DNA of 20,918 nt from positions 1 to 20,918 of the IMG/VR virus record IMGVR_UViG_3300022868_000119. The stretch is one strand, 5' to 3'. The DNA comes from a virus. Positions 4,750 to 12,667 of this stretch are shown piece by piece (the first letter of the stretch is position 1; each line of letters starts with the position of its first letter). Made by a program: the position numbers and the translations under genes. Below the pieces are notes generated by a model. That model saw only the letters and a program-made list of their open reading frames with translations. It did not search any database and was not told the origin of the DNA.

Positions 4750-4944
4750 ATGCAGAAGACTCATAAACTATTTAGAAAAATAAAAATACACACTTTAGAC
4801 ATAGGGCTTATTAAACTTAGCTCGTTTGTTTTTGGAATGGCTACGGTTTTAATCTTTCCATCTTTGCTTGGACTAAGGACTGATACACTTATCTTGGTTG
4901 GACTTATAGCTGCTATTCATCCTGTAATGGTGTGGTTCAAATGA
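4750..4944 (+). CDS. Small two-helix membrane protein (holin-like), 64 aa
   Basis: The protein has a basic N-terminus (Met-Gln-Lys-Thr-His-Lys-Leu-Phe-Arg-Lys) and two hydrophobic segments, about residues 20-40 and 45-62. It is the first gene of the rightward operon and overlaps the small terminase gene by ATGA. Size and topology resemble small class II holins, but no sequence signature proves it; another small membrane protein is equally possible. A TTG 36 nt upstream is in frame, but it lies inside the -35 box of the promoter, so I chose the ATG at 4750. That start is at or next to the predicted transcription start, which suggests leaderless translation. Confidence 0.6.
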   Translation: MQKTHKLFRKIKIHTLDIGLIKLSSFVFGMATVLIFPSLLGLRTDTLILVGLIAAIHPVMVWFK

Positions 4945-5330
4945 TGGCTAAAGGAAGAACAACAGAAAAAAGAATAGAAGCATTGTTTAAGGAGTTCATG
5001 GAGAGGGCTACTTCTGGTGAGAAGATGAACATGTATCAGTATCAGCTGGATAAAGGATATTCTCATTCTTCTGCTAAAGCATATAAGTTAGCAGGAACAA
5101 AGTCTTGGTTAAAGTGTCTTGATAAGATAGACGACTCTGCTCTGGCTAATCGCCTTGTAGATATTTCTAAAGGTGGAACCGACCAAAACTCTATTCGTGC
5201 GATACAAGAACTTTTTAAGCTTAAAGGAAGATACCCAAAAGAAGGTAGGGGGATAGGTATTAAAGACGAAATACTAGAACTTTTTGAAGAAGGCGACTAC
5301 GAAGAGCAAGAACCAAAACAACTAAAATAA
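4941..5330 (+). CDS. terS: Terminase small subunit (probable), 129 aa
   Basis: A charged helical protein. Its N-terminal half (Thr-Glu-Lys-Arg-Ile-Glu-Ala-Leu-Phe-Lys, then Tyr-Ser-His-Ser-Ser-Ala-Lys-Ala-Tyr-Lys-Leu) looks like the DNA-binding helix-turn-helix of small terminases. The segment Ser-Ile-Arg-Ala-Ile-Gln-Glu-Leu-Phe-Lys-Leu-Lys-Gly-Arg-Tyr-Pro matches the 'repeated units, then kinase-like loop' part found in many of them. The C-terminus is acidic. The small subunit binds the packaging start site and hands DNA to the large subunit. The ATG at 4941 overlaps the previous stop as ATGA, implying coupled translation; an in-frame GTG at 4932 is less likely. Assignment rests on weak sequence similarity and position. 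Confidence 0.6.
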   Translation: MMAKGRTTEKRIEALFKEFMERATSGEKMNMYQYQLDKGYSHSSAKAYKLAGTKSWLKCLDKIDDSALANRLVDISKGGTDQNSIRAIQELFKLKGRYPKEGRGIGIKDEILELFEEGDYEEQEPKQLK

Positions 5331-5346
5331 ACATTATAGACAAATT

Positions 5347-6366
5347 ATGAAAGAATATATGCCAGGGCAAACAACTAAAAAAGAGGTTTTGTTAATTACA
5401 GGTGGTGCGGGCTTCGTCGGTTCTCACATGGTAGAGGGGGTGTTAAAGAACACTGACTGGGATATTATTATATTAGACAGACTTGATTTGTCTGGAAACT
5501 TACATCGTTTATTAGACATTGACATCTGGGAAAAAGAAAAGAACAGAGTTAGTTTCTTATGGTGGGATTTAAAATCTGCATTGAATGTGCCGATTAAAGC
5601 AGACTATGTATGGCATTTAGCCGCATCAAGCCATGTAGACCGTTCAATAGAAGACCCTTGGTTATTTGCGATGGACAATGTAATTGGAACTGTTAATCTT
5701 TTACAAGCCTGCCGAGAGATGAATCCAAAAAGAATTATTTATTTCAGTACGGATGAAGTGTTCGGAACAGCACCAGACGGGGTAGACTACAAAGAATGGG
5801 ATAGATATAACTCAGGTAATCCGTACTCTGCATCAAAGGCGGGGGGAGAAGAGTTTGCATTAGCGTTTGCTAACACATACAAGTTGCCGATTATAGTGAC
5901 ACACTCGATGAACATCTTCGGCGAAAGACAACATCCAGAGAAGTTTATACCTTTAGTTATTAAGTGTGCGTTGAAAGGAGAGAAGGTGTTTATTCACGCT
6001 TCAGAAGATAAAAAGAGAGCAGGACAAAGACATTACTTACACGCAAGAAATATATGTGCCGCACTTTTATTCTTAACAGAGAATGGTAAGTGTTTAGACG
6101 GTTCAGGAAAACAAGGTAAATATAACATAGTGGGGGAGGAGGAAGTAGACAACCTTACATTAGCAAAGATGATTGCCGATATACTTGGTAAGAAGTTAGA
6201 ATATGAAATGGTGGATTTTCATTCCAGCAGACCAGGTCATGATTTACGATATAGTTTATCTGGAGAGTTATTAGAAAGCGAAGGATTTTCATATCCAAAG
6301 AGTTTTAGAAGTAGCTTAGAGAAGGTAGTGCAATGGTATCTTTATCGTCAAATTTGGCTGGAATAG
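5347..6366 (+). CDS. NAD-dependent sugar 4,6-dehydratase, RmlB-like, 339 aa
   Basis: An extended short-chain dehydrogenase. The NAD site is Gly-Gly-Ala-Gly-Phe-Val-Gly at residues 19-25. His-Leu-Ala-Ala-Ser-Ser-His-Val-Asp-Arg-Ser (90-100) corresponds to the RmlB signature, with Ser for the usual Glu. Ser-Thr-Asp-Glu-Val-Phe-Gly (134-140) supplies the Asp-Glu pair typical of NDP-hexose 4,6-dehydratases, and Tyr160-x-x-x-Lys164 is the catalytic pair. Near the C-terminus, Arg-Pro-Gly-His-Asp-Leu-Arg-Tyr is also RmlB-like. Such enzymes turn dTDP- or UDP-hexose into the 4-keto-6-deoxy sugar, the first step to deoxy and amino sugars. Length agrees with the family (about 330-360). The nucleotide sugar used cannot be told. 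It starts the glycan gene set located between the two terminase genes. Confidence 0.85.
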   Translation: MKEYMPGQTTKKEVLLITGGAGFVGSHMVEGVLKNTDWDIIILDRLDLSGNLHRLLDIDIWEKEKNRVSFLWWDLKSALNVPIKADYVWHLAASSHVDRSIEDPWLFAMDNVIGTVNLLQACREMNPKRIIYFSTDEVFGTAPDGVDYKEWDRYNSGNPYSASKAGGEEFALAFANTYKLPIIVTHSMNIFGERQHPEKFIPLVIKCALKGEKVFIHASEDKKRAGQRHYLHARNICAALLFLTENGKCLDGSGKQGKYNIVGEEEVDNLTLAKMIADILGKKLEYEMVDFHSSRPGHDLRYSLSGELLESEGFSYPKSFRSSLEKVVQWYLYRQIWLE

Positions 6367-6369
6367 AAT

Positions 6370-7248
6370 ATGGATTTAGTATCTTGTGTCCATATAGAGA
6401 CAACAGAAAGCTTTAACAATGGATTAGAGACCTTTGAAGGTAATTTATACATCACAGATGACTCTTGTGGTAAGTATAAATACCCTTTTGAGGTTTTAGA
6501 TTACAGAGACTTTCCGCTTTTTAAGTATTTACACAAGTCTTCTGCGTCAAAAAACTATGCTCTTTACAAATCTAAAGCAGATATAGTCTTTATTATTGAC
6601 TCAGATTGTGTGATTGAACCAGATTTTCAAGATAAACATCTTGATGCACTGGACACAGAAGGTTGTTTGTGGGATAATCCTTTAGAAAACACAGGATTTT
6701 ATCCAAGAGGTTTTCCTTATTCAGCAAGAGACAAGAGAGTTGTCGCAAATGTAGGTCTTTGGACAAATGTACTTGACATAAATGGTGCGGATAGAAGTAA
6801 AAACGAGCCAAATAAACCAGAAATAACTGGAACTCGTGTATCAACTTCTTTTGTCCCATTTTCTGGTATGAATGTTGCTGTTAGAAGAGAAGCAATACCA
6901 GCATTATTCTTTCTACCGAACATAGGAAATTTCAAAAGACACGATGACATATTTGGCGGATACATATTTCAATCAATAGTAAAGAAAAAAGGAGATTGTA
7001 TTACTTACGGGGAACCGTTTGTTAAACACGAAACCTTTATTATTTCAGAAGAAGATGCCGAAGACGAATTAGAGATGAACGAGTATCAAGATAAGTTCTG
7101 TCAAGTAGTAGATACTGCTATTGCAAAGATAAAACCTACCACTTACGCAGATATGTACAAGCAGTTTGTAAGAAAAGTCAAGTTTAGTGGAAGATTTAAA
7201 GGATTTAATAAACCTATAAGAATATGGAGCAACTTATTTCGTGGGTAG
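6370..7248 (+). CDS. GT75-like / reversibly glycosylated polypeptide family protein, 292 aa
   Basis: The sequence follows the plan of reversibly glycosylated polypeptides (UDP-arabinopyranose mutases, CAZy GT75). An Asp-Ser-Asp-Cys metal/nucleotide-sugar motif lies at residues 77-80. Pro-Arg-Gly-Phe-Pro-Tyr-Ser-Ala-Arg (111-119) corresponds to PRGYPFSxR in plant members, whose Arg is needed for activity. Asn-Val-Gly-Leu-Trp (126-130), Pro-Phe-Ser-Gly-Met-Asn (162-167) and Asp-Asp-Ile-Phe-Gly-Gly (191-196) follow in the family order. Family members interconvert or transfer sugars from UDP-sugars. It starts 4 nt after the dehydratase stop and overlaps the next gene by 25 nt. The exact substrate is unknown; a sugar mutase or GT-A glycosyltransferase role fits the operon. 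Confidence 0.7.
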   Translation: MDLVSCVHIETTESFNNGLETFEGNLYITDDSCGKYKYPFEVLDYRDFPLFKYLHKSSASKNYALYKSKADIVFIIDSDCVIEPDFQDKHLDALDTEGCLWDNPLENTGFYPRGFPYSARDKRVVANVGLWTNVLDINGADRSKNEPNKPEITGTRVSTSFVPFSGMNVAVRREAIPALFFLPNIGNFKRHDDIFGGYIFQSIVKKKGDCITYGEPFVKHETFIISEEDAEDELEMNEYQDKFCQVVDTAIAKIKPTTYADMYKQFVRKVKFSGRFKGFNKPIRIWSNLFRG

Positions 7249-7934
7249 TATGTACATATAACCGAACTCCACTAACAGAACAGTTTATGGACCACAACCT
7301 GGCAAGACTTGGAACAACAAGACCAGAGTTAATATGGATAGACAATAGTTCAACAGATGGCGTGGAGAGACTATGGGATAAGTATAACCCAGACATAATC
7401 ATTAAAAGACCAAACGATTGCCTTAGCAAGTCAAAGAACGCCGCTTACGCTGTTTGTAGAGGAGACTGGATTATAGATTTAGAAAATGATTTCTTAATGC
7501 CAGATAATTGGTTGCCAGAAATGTTAGAATATGGCAAAGCGATTGAAGGCACAGGTATAATGGCAACAATGGTTGAGAGGTGGGATGCAATTTTAACATT
7601 AGAATACACAACACCAAAGTCAATTATAAATGGAAAGGAAGTTATAGTGTGTAGAGCAATAGGTCCAAGAATCTTCAGTAGAGAAGTATTCAAGAAGTGT
7701 GGATTTTTAATAGAAACATATGGACTTTATGGAGATGAAGATATTGAAATAAGTGATAGAGCCGCAAATGCTGGACTTATAAATTATATTATTCCTTCAA
7801 TAACTGGAATACACGCTGGTAATGGGGAGTGGGATATGGGAGAATATAGAGCAGCAAAAGACGAAGGACTACACCACCCAAAAGTTAAACTTCCAGAAGG
7901 ACAACTTTATTTTAATCCATTTGTATGCAGGTAA
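7224..7934 (+). CDS. Glycosyltransferase family 2, 236 aa
   Basis: A compact GT-A protein: Val-Val-Cys-Thr-Tyr-Asn-Arg at residues 8-14 and Trp-Ile-Asp-Asn-Ser-Ser-Thr-Asp-Gly at 38-46 are the nucleotide-binding start of GT2. Asp-Leu-Glu-Asn-Asp (85-89) stands where the metal-binding Asp-x-Asp is usual. Gly-Asp-Glu-Asp (170-173) is the acceptor-side acidic motif, giving the catalytic base. No membrane segment is seen, so it is cytoplasmic. It would add a sugar from an NDP-sugar to a glycan or protein. The start lies 25 nt inside the preceding gene, implying coupled translation. The acceptor and sugar are unknown. Confidence 0.8.
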   Translation: MEQLISWVVCTYNRTPLTEQFMDHNLARLGTTRPELIWIDNSSTDGVERLWDKYNPDIIIKRPNDCLSKSKNAAYAVCRGDWIIDLENDFLMPDNWLPEMLEYGKAIEGTGIMATMVERWDAILTLEYTTPKSIINGKEVIVCRAIGPRIFSREVFKKCGFLIETYGLYGDEDIEISDRAANAGLINYIIPSITGIHAGNGEWDMGEYRAAKDEGLHHPKVKLPEGQLYFNPFVCR

Positions 7935-8353
7935 TTATTCCAGGAACATTTGATTTATTACACGAAGGACATAAAGAGTTAATCAGGTTTGCTCTGTTAA
8001 TTAGTAAAGATATTATAATCACAATTAACGGCGATAAGTTTTCTAAACTTTTAGGAAAGAAAACAAGTCAGACCGAACAAGAAAGACTTAAAGGATTAAA
8101 AGATTTTATTAACTGCCCTGTTTATATTGTAAACTCTGAATCTGAATCTTTAAAAATAGCGATAGACAACGCACCTTGTTTCAGACTTACAGGAGATGAC
8201 TGGGATATTAGCAAAACAAGTAAGAGGTGTGGCGTTGATAGAAGTTTTTGGAAAAGAAATAACATCTATCTTATTTATAAAGACAGAGTTCCCAACATAA
8301 GCAGCACAAAATTAAGAAATGCCCAGACCAAAAGTAATACTGTATCCATTTAA
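7925..8353 (+). CDS. TagD-like cytidylyltransferase, 142 aa
   Basis: A nucleotidyltransferase of the HxGH superfamily. Gly-Thr-Phe-Asp-Leu-Leu-His-Glu-Gly-His lies at residues 7-16, Gly-Asp-Asp-Trp at 90-93 and Ile-Ser-Ser-Thr-Lys-Leu-Arg at 125-131. Gly-Asp-Asp-Trp and the late Ser-Thr-Lys motif fit glycerol-3-phosphate cytidylyltransferase (TagD/GCT), which makes CDP-glycerol from CTP; related enzymes make CDP-choline, CDP-ethanolamine or ADP-heptose-type products. The length is that of TagD (about 130 aa). It overlaps the preceding GT2 gene by 10 nt and the LicD-like gene by 35 nt. I infer that it activates a small phospho-alcohol for the LicD-like enzyme; the substrate is not determined. 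Confidence 0.8.
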   Translation: MQVIIPGTFDLLHEGHKELIRFALLISKDIIITINGDKFSKLLGKKTSQTEQERLKGLKDFINCPVYIVNSESESLKIAIDNAPCFRLTGDDWDISKTSKRCGVDRSFWKRNNIYLIYKDRVPNISSTKLRNAQTKSNTVSI

Positions 8354-8885
8354 AGCAGGACCATTAGATGGAAAAAACTGGAAAGAAACACTTGATACTG
8401 GGATAAAAGAACTTAAAGACTTCAACTGGCAACTTGGTTTTGGAACATTGCTTGGAATGGTCAGAGATAAGACAGTAATTCCGCACGATTTAGACTTAGA
8501 CATAGATGTAATGATGGAAGATGAATACAAGCCGAACACAGATGCACTTCATCAAAGTTATTTAACAAAAGGATTTCGTCTTATTAAGATGCAAGAGTGG
8601 GGTGGTTTAATAATGTCGTTAGCCTATATGCACGAAAAGACGAATGTGATATTTGACATCTGTTTCTTTTATGGTATATGGGGTGATGATTTTCTACACC
8701 TTGGAAGTGACGGAATTGTTATCAGACCGAGATGGACCTTAAAAACTATTAAACTACTTGGATACAACATACCTGAAAGATATGATGATTATCTTACAGG
8801 AAGATATGATGATTGGAGAACTCCAGTTTCTGGGAAAAAAGATTGGTTTGATTACGCTAATAAATACTTTATAAAATATGATTGA
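8319..8885 (+). CDS. LicD/fukutin-family phosphotransferase, 188 aa
   Basis: The core Gly-Thr-Leu-Leu-Gly-Met-Val-Arg (42-49) followed by Ile-Pro-His-Asp-Leu-Asp-Leu-Asp-Ile-Asp (54-63) is the nucleotidyltransferase-fold signature of the LicD/fukutin family, whose Asp residues bind metal. Asp113 in Phe-Asp-Ile-Cys may be the third acidic residue. Near the C-terminus Tyr-Leu-Thr-Gly-Arg-Tyr-Asp-Asp-Trp-Arg-Thr-Pro matches the family's Y-x-x-x-x-Y-G-D-W segment. LicD enzymes transfer phosphocholine or other phospho-groups from a CDP-linked donor to a sugar, and FKRP/fukutin use CDP-ribitol. The protein is short but complete. The 35-nt overlap with the cytidylyltransferase gene supports a donor-and-transferase pair. 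Confidence 0.75.
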   Translation: MPRPKVILYPFKAGPLDGKNWKETLDTGIKELKDFNWQLGFGTLLGMVRDKTVIPHDLDLDIDVMMEDEYKPNTDALHQSYLTKGFRLIKMQEWGGLIMSLAYMHEKTNVIFDICFFYGIWGDDFLHLGSDGIVIRPRWTLKTIKLLGYNIPERYDDYLTGRYDDWRTPVSGKKDWFDYANKYFIKYD

Positions 8886-10146
8886 AAAACCAAAAGTAAT
8901 TAACGATTTAAAACTCCAAGAAAAGATTGGTTGGACTCCACACAGTGGTCAGAAAAAGATTATAGACTGCCACGCAAGAGAGAAGATTATATGTGCAGGA
9001 AGAAGATTTGGGAAAAGTGATACTTGTGCTTATGAGATAGTAAAAGACGCACTTTTAGGAGATAGAAGAATATGGATAGCCGCACCTTCTTATGAACTTT
9101 CTAAAATAGTGTTTGACAGGGTAGTTATATTTCTTTCAAAAGTAATTAGCCCAAGTCATTTCAGAATACAGATGAAACCATTTCCAACACTTACGCTGAC
9201 TAACGGAAGTATTATTGAAGGAAAGTCGTGTGAGGCAAGGTCTGGTATGCTTGGTAGGTCTACTAACTTAGTAGTAATAGACGAAGCAGCACTTGTAGAT
9301 GAGAACATCTGGCAACAATATATCAAGCCAACAACACACGAACAAAAAGGTAGAGTTGTTTATATAGGAACACCAAGAGGATTAAATTGGTTTTATGATA
9401 AGTTCCTGGAACTTCAAATAAAACACACAGCGTTTCAATTCAAGACTTCTGACAACCCATTGTTTGACTTAGTAGAATATAATAAAGCAAGAGAGAGTCT
9501 GCCAGAAAAGGTTTTCGCACAAGAATACGAAGCAGAGTTTTTAACAGAAGCAGGATTAGTTTTTAGAGGAATAGACTTAATTGTTGACGATACTTTGGCA
9601 GAACCAGTATTGGGAACAGCATATATATTAGGAGTGGACATAGCAAGGCATACAGACTACACAGCTTTGACTGTAATGGACAGAACAACCAAGAAGGTAG
9701 TTTATCTCGACAGGTTCAAAGAACTTGATTATCCATACCAAAAACAACGCATTTTAACATTATCACAAAAATATAATAACGCAAAAATAATAATAGATTC
9801 AACGGGCATGGGAGATAGCGTGGCTTCAGACCTAATGCGACAAGCGTTTGTAGAAGAATACCCACTATACAGCCATAAAGCAAAACAACAACTAATAGAT
9901 AGACTTATAATCTTTATCGAACAAAGGGTTATAAGGATACCAAATAACGAAATACTTATAAATGAGTTAAAAAAATACGAGGTAAAAGTTTTAGAAGCGT
10001 CTGGAAAGTATAATTATTCAGCACCAAGAAGTGGGCACGATGATATGGTTATATCATTAGCACTAGCAACTTGGGGATTACAGCCGAATAAACTATCAGA
10101 CGTAGAAGAAACAGAAACCATAATAAAGCACAATGACTACGAATAA
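8878..10146 (+). CDS. terL: Terminase large subunit (packaging ATPase and nuclease), 422 aa
   Basis: The ATPase half has Walker A Ala-Gly-Arg-Arg-Phe-Gly-Lys-Ser (40-47), Walker B and catalytic acid Val-Val-Ile-Asp-Glu-Ala (132-137), and a coupling motif Ile-Gly-Thr-Pro-Arg-Gly (163-168). The RNase H-like nuclease has Gly-Val-Asp-Ile-Ala (Asp253), Ile-Ile-Asp-Ser-Thr-Gly-Met-Gly-Asp (near 305) and Gly-His-Asp-Asp (386-389), the three acidic clusters expected. The enzyme pumps DNA through the portal into the prohead and cuts concatemers. Length (422) is normal. It overlaps the LicD-like gene by 8 nt and the portal gene by 14 nt, so it is translated as part of the same operon as the glycan genes. 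Confidence 0.93.
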   Translation: MIEKPKVINDLKLQEKIGWTPHSGQKKIIDCHAREKIICAGRRFGKSDTCAYEIVKDALLGDRRIWIAAPSYELSKIVFDRVVIFLSKVISPSHFRIQMKPFPTLTLTNGSIIEGKSCEARSGMLGRSTNLVVIDEAALVDENIWQQYIKPTTHEQKGRVVYIGTPRGLNWFYDKFLELQIKHTAFQFKTSDNPLFDLVEYNKARESLPEKVFAQEYEAEFLTEAGLVFRGIDLIVDDTLAEPVLGTAYILGVDIARHTDYTALTVMDRTTKKVVYLDRFKELDYPYQKQRILTLSQKYNNAKIIIDSTGMGDSVASDLMRQAFVEEYPLYSHKAKQQLIDRLIIFIEQRVIRIPNNEILINELKKYEVKVLEASGKYNYSAPRSGHDDMVISLALATWGLQPNKLSDVEETETIIKHNDYE

Positions 10147-11875
10147 TATATATAAAATCATAGCGGACGAAGTTCAAGATTTCAAACAAAATCCAGCTCT
10201 TGTTATTGAAGGGTTTGTAAGAAATCAAAAAGAAGTTATTGAAAAAATCATTCGTCTTTATAATTCAAAGTTCAAAGACGGAGAGTTTGACAGCGAAGGG
10301 TTTAGAAAATACTTCAAGAACATTGTAAAGAACCCTTGCAATTCTTCAACGAAAGCAATTAAGTTCTTACCAGCCGATATAATGATTATTCCTGCTGCTG
10401 GTCAAGATGACCTTAAAGCGTGGATAATGGATAGAGATTTCAAATACTGGATGAAAGAAAAGCAGTTCGCAAAGATTCTTAACAGAATGTTTATGGACTT
10501 GCCGATTTTTGGTAGTGTAGTTTTGAAACTTGTCGGCGATAATTTACACTTCGTAGACTTGAGAAACTTAATCAATGAACAAGCTGCTGATAAACTTAAA
10601 GATGCTTCTTATACAATTGAGCAACATTATTACTCGCTTGACGAGATGAGAAAGAAACCTTGGGATAACATTGAGGAAGCAGTTAAAATGTGGAGAGAAA
10701 CTAAAAGACCTTATGTAAGAGTATTGGAAAGATATGGTGAAGTTCCAGAATCAGAGTTCGGCGGAGATGAAAACAAATATACTTACGCAAGACATATTGT
10801 TTATATGCCAGACACAAGGTATATGGACAGAATTGAAACCAACACAAAAGGTATTATTTTAGACGCTACTAAAATTAAAAGAGATGAGTTCCCTTACAGA
10901 GATTTCCATTTTGAAAAGATACCAGGTGCTTGGCTTGGAATAGGTAGAGTTGAACTTCTATCTGACCCACAATTAAGAACTAACGAAATAACAAACTTAC
11001 GAGTTAAATCTTCTTATGTTGCTGGATTAAACATCTGGCAAACAAGAGATGATAATGTTAAAAAGAATCTTATCAAAGATGTTAAAACAGGACAAGTTAT
11101 TACTGCGATGGACAGAATTGAGAAAGTTCCAACAGAAGAAAGAAACCTGTCAGCATTTATTGAAGAGGAAAGAAGTTGGGCTGGAAATGCAGACCAAGTA
11201 GCATTTAACTATGATGTTATTAGAGGAGAAAGAATGCCAGCAGGAACACCTCTTGGTTCAGCACAATTAGCAGCACAGATGATTACTTCATACTTTGAAC
11301 ACATTAGAGAGAACATAGCATCAGATGTTAAAGAGTTAATCTTTAATGATATTATTCCACTGTTTAAAAAGACAGGAGAACACTATATCAGACTTGTCGG
11401 AGAAGACCTTGATAAATGGCATCAACTTAAAACTAATGCCAGAGCAAATCTTGAACTGTTTAAGTTCCTTGTTCAAAAGAAAACAATACCTACCTCAATA
11501 CAATTTGATGTGATGAAGAGTGTAATTAAAGACAAAGTGAAAGCAAGTAAAGATTCACCGCTAATTCCCGCAGAGTTTTACAAAGACTTAAAGTATTCAT
11601 TAGACATTGTTATTACAGGACAAGAAAGAGATTTGAGAGTAGAAGCTGCTAATATGGCAATGATACTTCAAACAATGGTAGCCGACCCAACAGTATTAAC
11701 AGACCCAGTAAAGAGAAAGATATTTAGCAAACAACTTGAAGCAGTAGGAATTAGTATCAACGATATTGAACCAGAAGAAGCACAATCACAACAAACACCA
11801 ATAGAGAAAAGAACACAACAAGGTGGTGGTATTTCAGCACCTAGTATGCCTCAAGTAATGCAACCTGGACTATGA
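10133..11875 (+). CDS. Portal protein, 580 aa
   Basis: Directly follows the large terminase and precedes the scaffold and capsid genes, which is the classical portal position; size also fits. The sequence is helical and charged. It has a central region with Ser-Asp-Pro-Gln-Leu-Arg-Thr-Asn-Glu-Ile-Thr-Asn and a Gly-Thr-Pro-Leu-Gly-Ser-Ala-Gln-Leu-Ala-Ala-Gln segment followed by a long helix, like the stem/wing part of portals. The C-terminus is Gln-, Pro- and Gly-rich (the last about 25 residues), probably disordered inside the capsid. The protein forms the ring at one vertex through which DNA passes. Assignment is by position and general pattern. Confidence 0.8.
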   Translation: MTTNNIYKIIADEVQDFKQNPALVIEGFVRNQKEVIEKIIRLYNSKFKDGEFDSEGFRKYFKNIVKNPCNSSTKAIKFLPADIMIIPAAGQDDLKAWIMDRDFKYWMKEKQFAKILNRMFMDLPIFGSVVLKLVGDNLHFVDLRNLINEQAADKLKDASYTIEQHYYSLDEMRKKPWDNIEEAVKMWRETKRPYVRVLERYGEVPESEFGGDENKYTYARHIVYMPDTRYMDRIETNTKGIILDATKIKRDEFPYRDFHFEKIPGAWLGIGRVELLSDPQLRTNEITNLRVKSSYVAGLNIWQTRDDNVKKNLIKDVKTGQVITAMDRIEKVPTEERNLSAFIEEERSWAGNADQVAFNYDVIRGERMPAGTPLGSAQLAAQMITSYFEHIRENIASDVKELIFNDIIPLFKKTGEHYIRLVGEDLDKWHQLKTNARANLELFKFLVQKKTIPTSIQFDVMKSVIKDKVKASKDSPLIPAEFYKDLKYSLDIVITGQERDLRVEAANMAMILQTMVADPTVLTDPVKRKIFSKQLEAVGISINDIEPEEAQSQQTPIEKRTQQGGGISAPSMPQVMQPGL

Positions 11876-12102
11876 TTGAAAAAGACTTAAACGAAAAGTT
11901 AGACGAAATATCAAAAGGAATATATGGTGTTGCTTTAACACAATATATTGACGAGCAGATTAAAAAGATAGACACAGTAAGAGATGCACCAACACTACAA
12001 GAAGTCAGAGGTAGAGAGATTGCAGTAAAGTATATGGAAAAATTAAAACAAAGAATAGCAAAAGTGGAAGAGGTTGAGCCTTCCATAAACGAGTATTTAT
12101 AA
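11872..12102 (+). CDS. Small hypothetical protein between portal and scaffold, 76 aa
   Basis: A 76-residue charged protein that is probably all helical (Glu-Lys-Leu-Asp-Glu-Ile-Ser-Lys, and Lys-Tyr-Met-Glu-Lys-Leu-Lys-Gln-Arg-Ile near the end). The start overlaps the portal stop as ATGA, which implies coupled translation. Its place between portal and scaffold suggests a head-morphogenesis accessory, but the family is not recognised. Confidence 0.7.
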   Translation: MIEKDLNEKLDEISKGIYGVALTQYIDEQIKKIDTVRDAPTLQEVRGREIAVKYMEKLKQRIAKVEEVEPSINEYL

Positions 12103-12124
12103 AATAATAGGGTAGGAATCCCTT
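12074..12124 (+). promoter_or_regulatory. Possible internal promoter and 5' hairpin ahead of the scaffold/capsid genes
   Basis: TTGAGC (12074-12079), 18 bp, TATAAA (12098-12103) could be a promoter. The predicted start falls at about 12110, where AGGG (12109-12112) and CCCT (12120-12123) form a small hairpin ending 9 nt before the scaffold start. The string TTATAAAATAATA at the -10 recurs exactly upstream of the adaptor gene (about 13608-13620). Confidence 0.35.
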
Positions 12125-12132
12125 AAAATCCA

Positions 12133-12657
12133 ATGATAGAAGAAAAATTAGAGACCACCGACTCTGAAAACGGTGATGAAGAGAAAACTTCTGAAAAAAC
12201 AACGGAGGAAACTCCGAAAGAGGACATCGAAGCTAAAAATCGTCAGCTCTTTGAGAGGACGAAAAAAGCCGAACAGAGGGCTAAAGTAGAAGAAGCTGAG
12301 AAGTTAATTCTACAAAAGCAAACGAAGGTTGGTGAAACACCTGACTCTTCCGAGCTAGCCAAAACTGTCGTTGCTATGAAAGATTACACGCCTGCTGAAA
12401 TTGATTACATTTTCAAGCAAGCGAAGTTTCTCGGCATAACTCCTACCGAAGCAATAAGCAACGAAGATGTTCAATTATTCTTAGAAGCAAAACGGGAGAA
12501 ACTCCAAAGGTCGGAAAAGACGCCCGAACCATCTACTAAACAAATTCCAGACACTAAAGGCTTTGAAGAGTGGACTAATGATACTTTGCGTGAGGCAACT
12601 CAAGCAGGTGATTATGAAGCTATAGATAAGTTTAGAGAATGGATGAGAAAAAAGTAG
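12133..12657 (+). CDS. Probable head scaffolding protein, 174 aa
   Basis: A highly charged protein. Residues 1-60 are almost entirely Glu, Lys, Thr, Asp and Arg, and a helical middle and a basic C-terminus (Phe-Arg-Glu-Trp-Met-Arg-Lys-Lys) follow. Low complexity, acidic start, basic end and position just before the major capsid gene are typical of scaffolding proteins, whose basic C-terminal helix contacts the capsid protein during assembly. No protease motif is seen. The assignment is from context and composition, not from sequence similarity. Confidence 0.7.
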   Translation: MIEEKLETTDSENGDEEKTSEKTTEETPKEDIEAKNRQLFERTKKAEQRAKVEEAEKLILQKQTKVGETPDSSELAKTVVAMKDYTPAEIDYIFKQAKFLGITPTEAISNEDVQLFLEAKREKLQRSEKTPEPSTKQIPDTKGFEEWTNDTLREATQAGDYEAIDKFREWMRKK

Positions 12658-12667
12658 ATAAAACACA

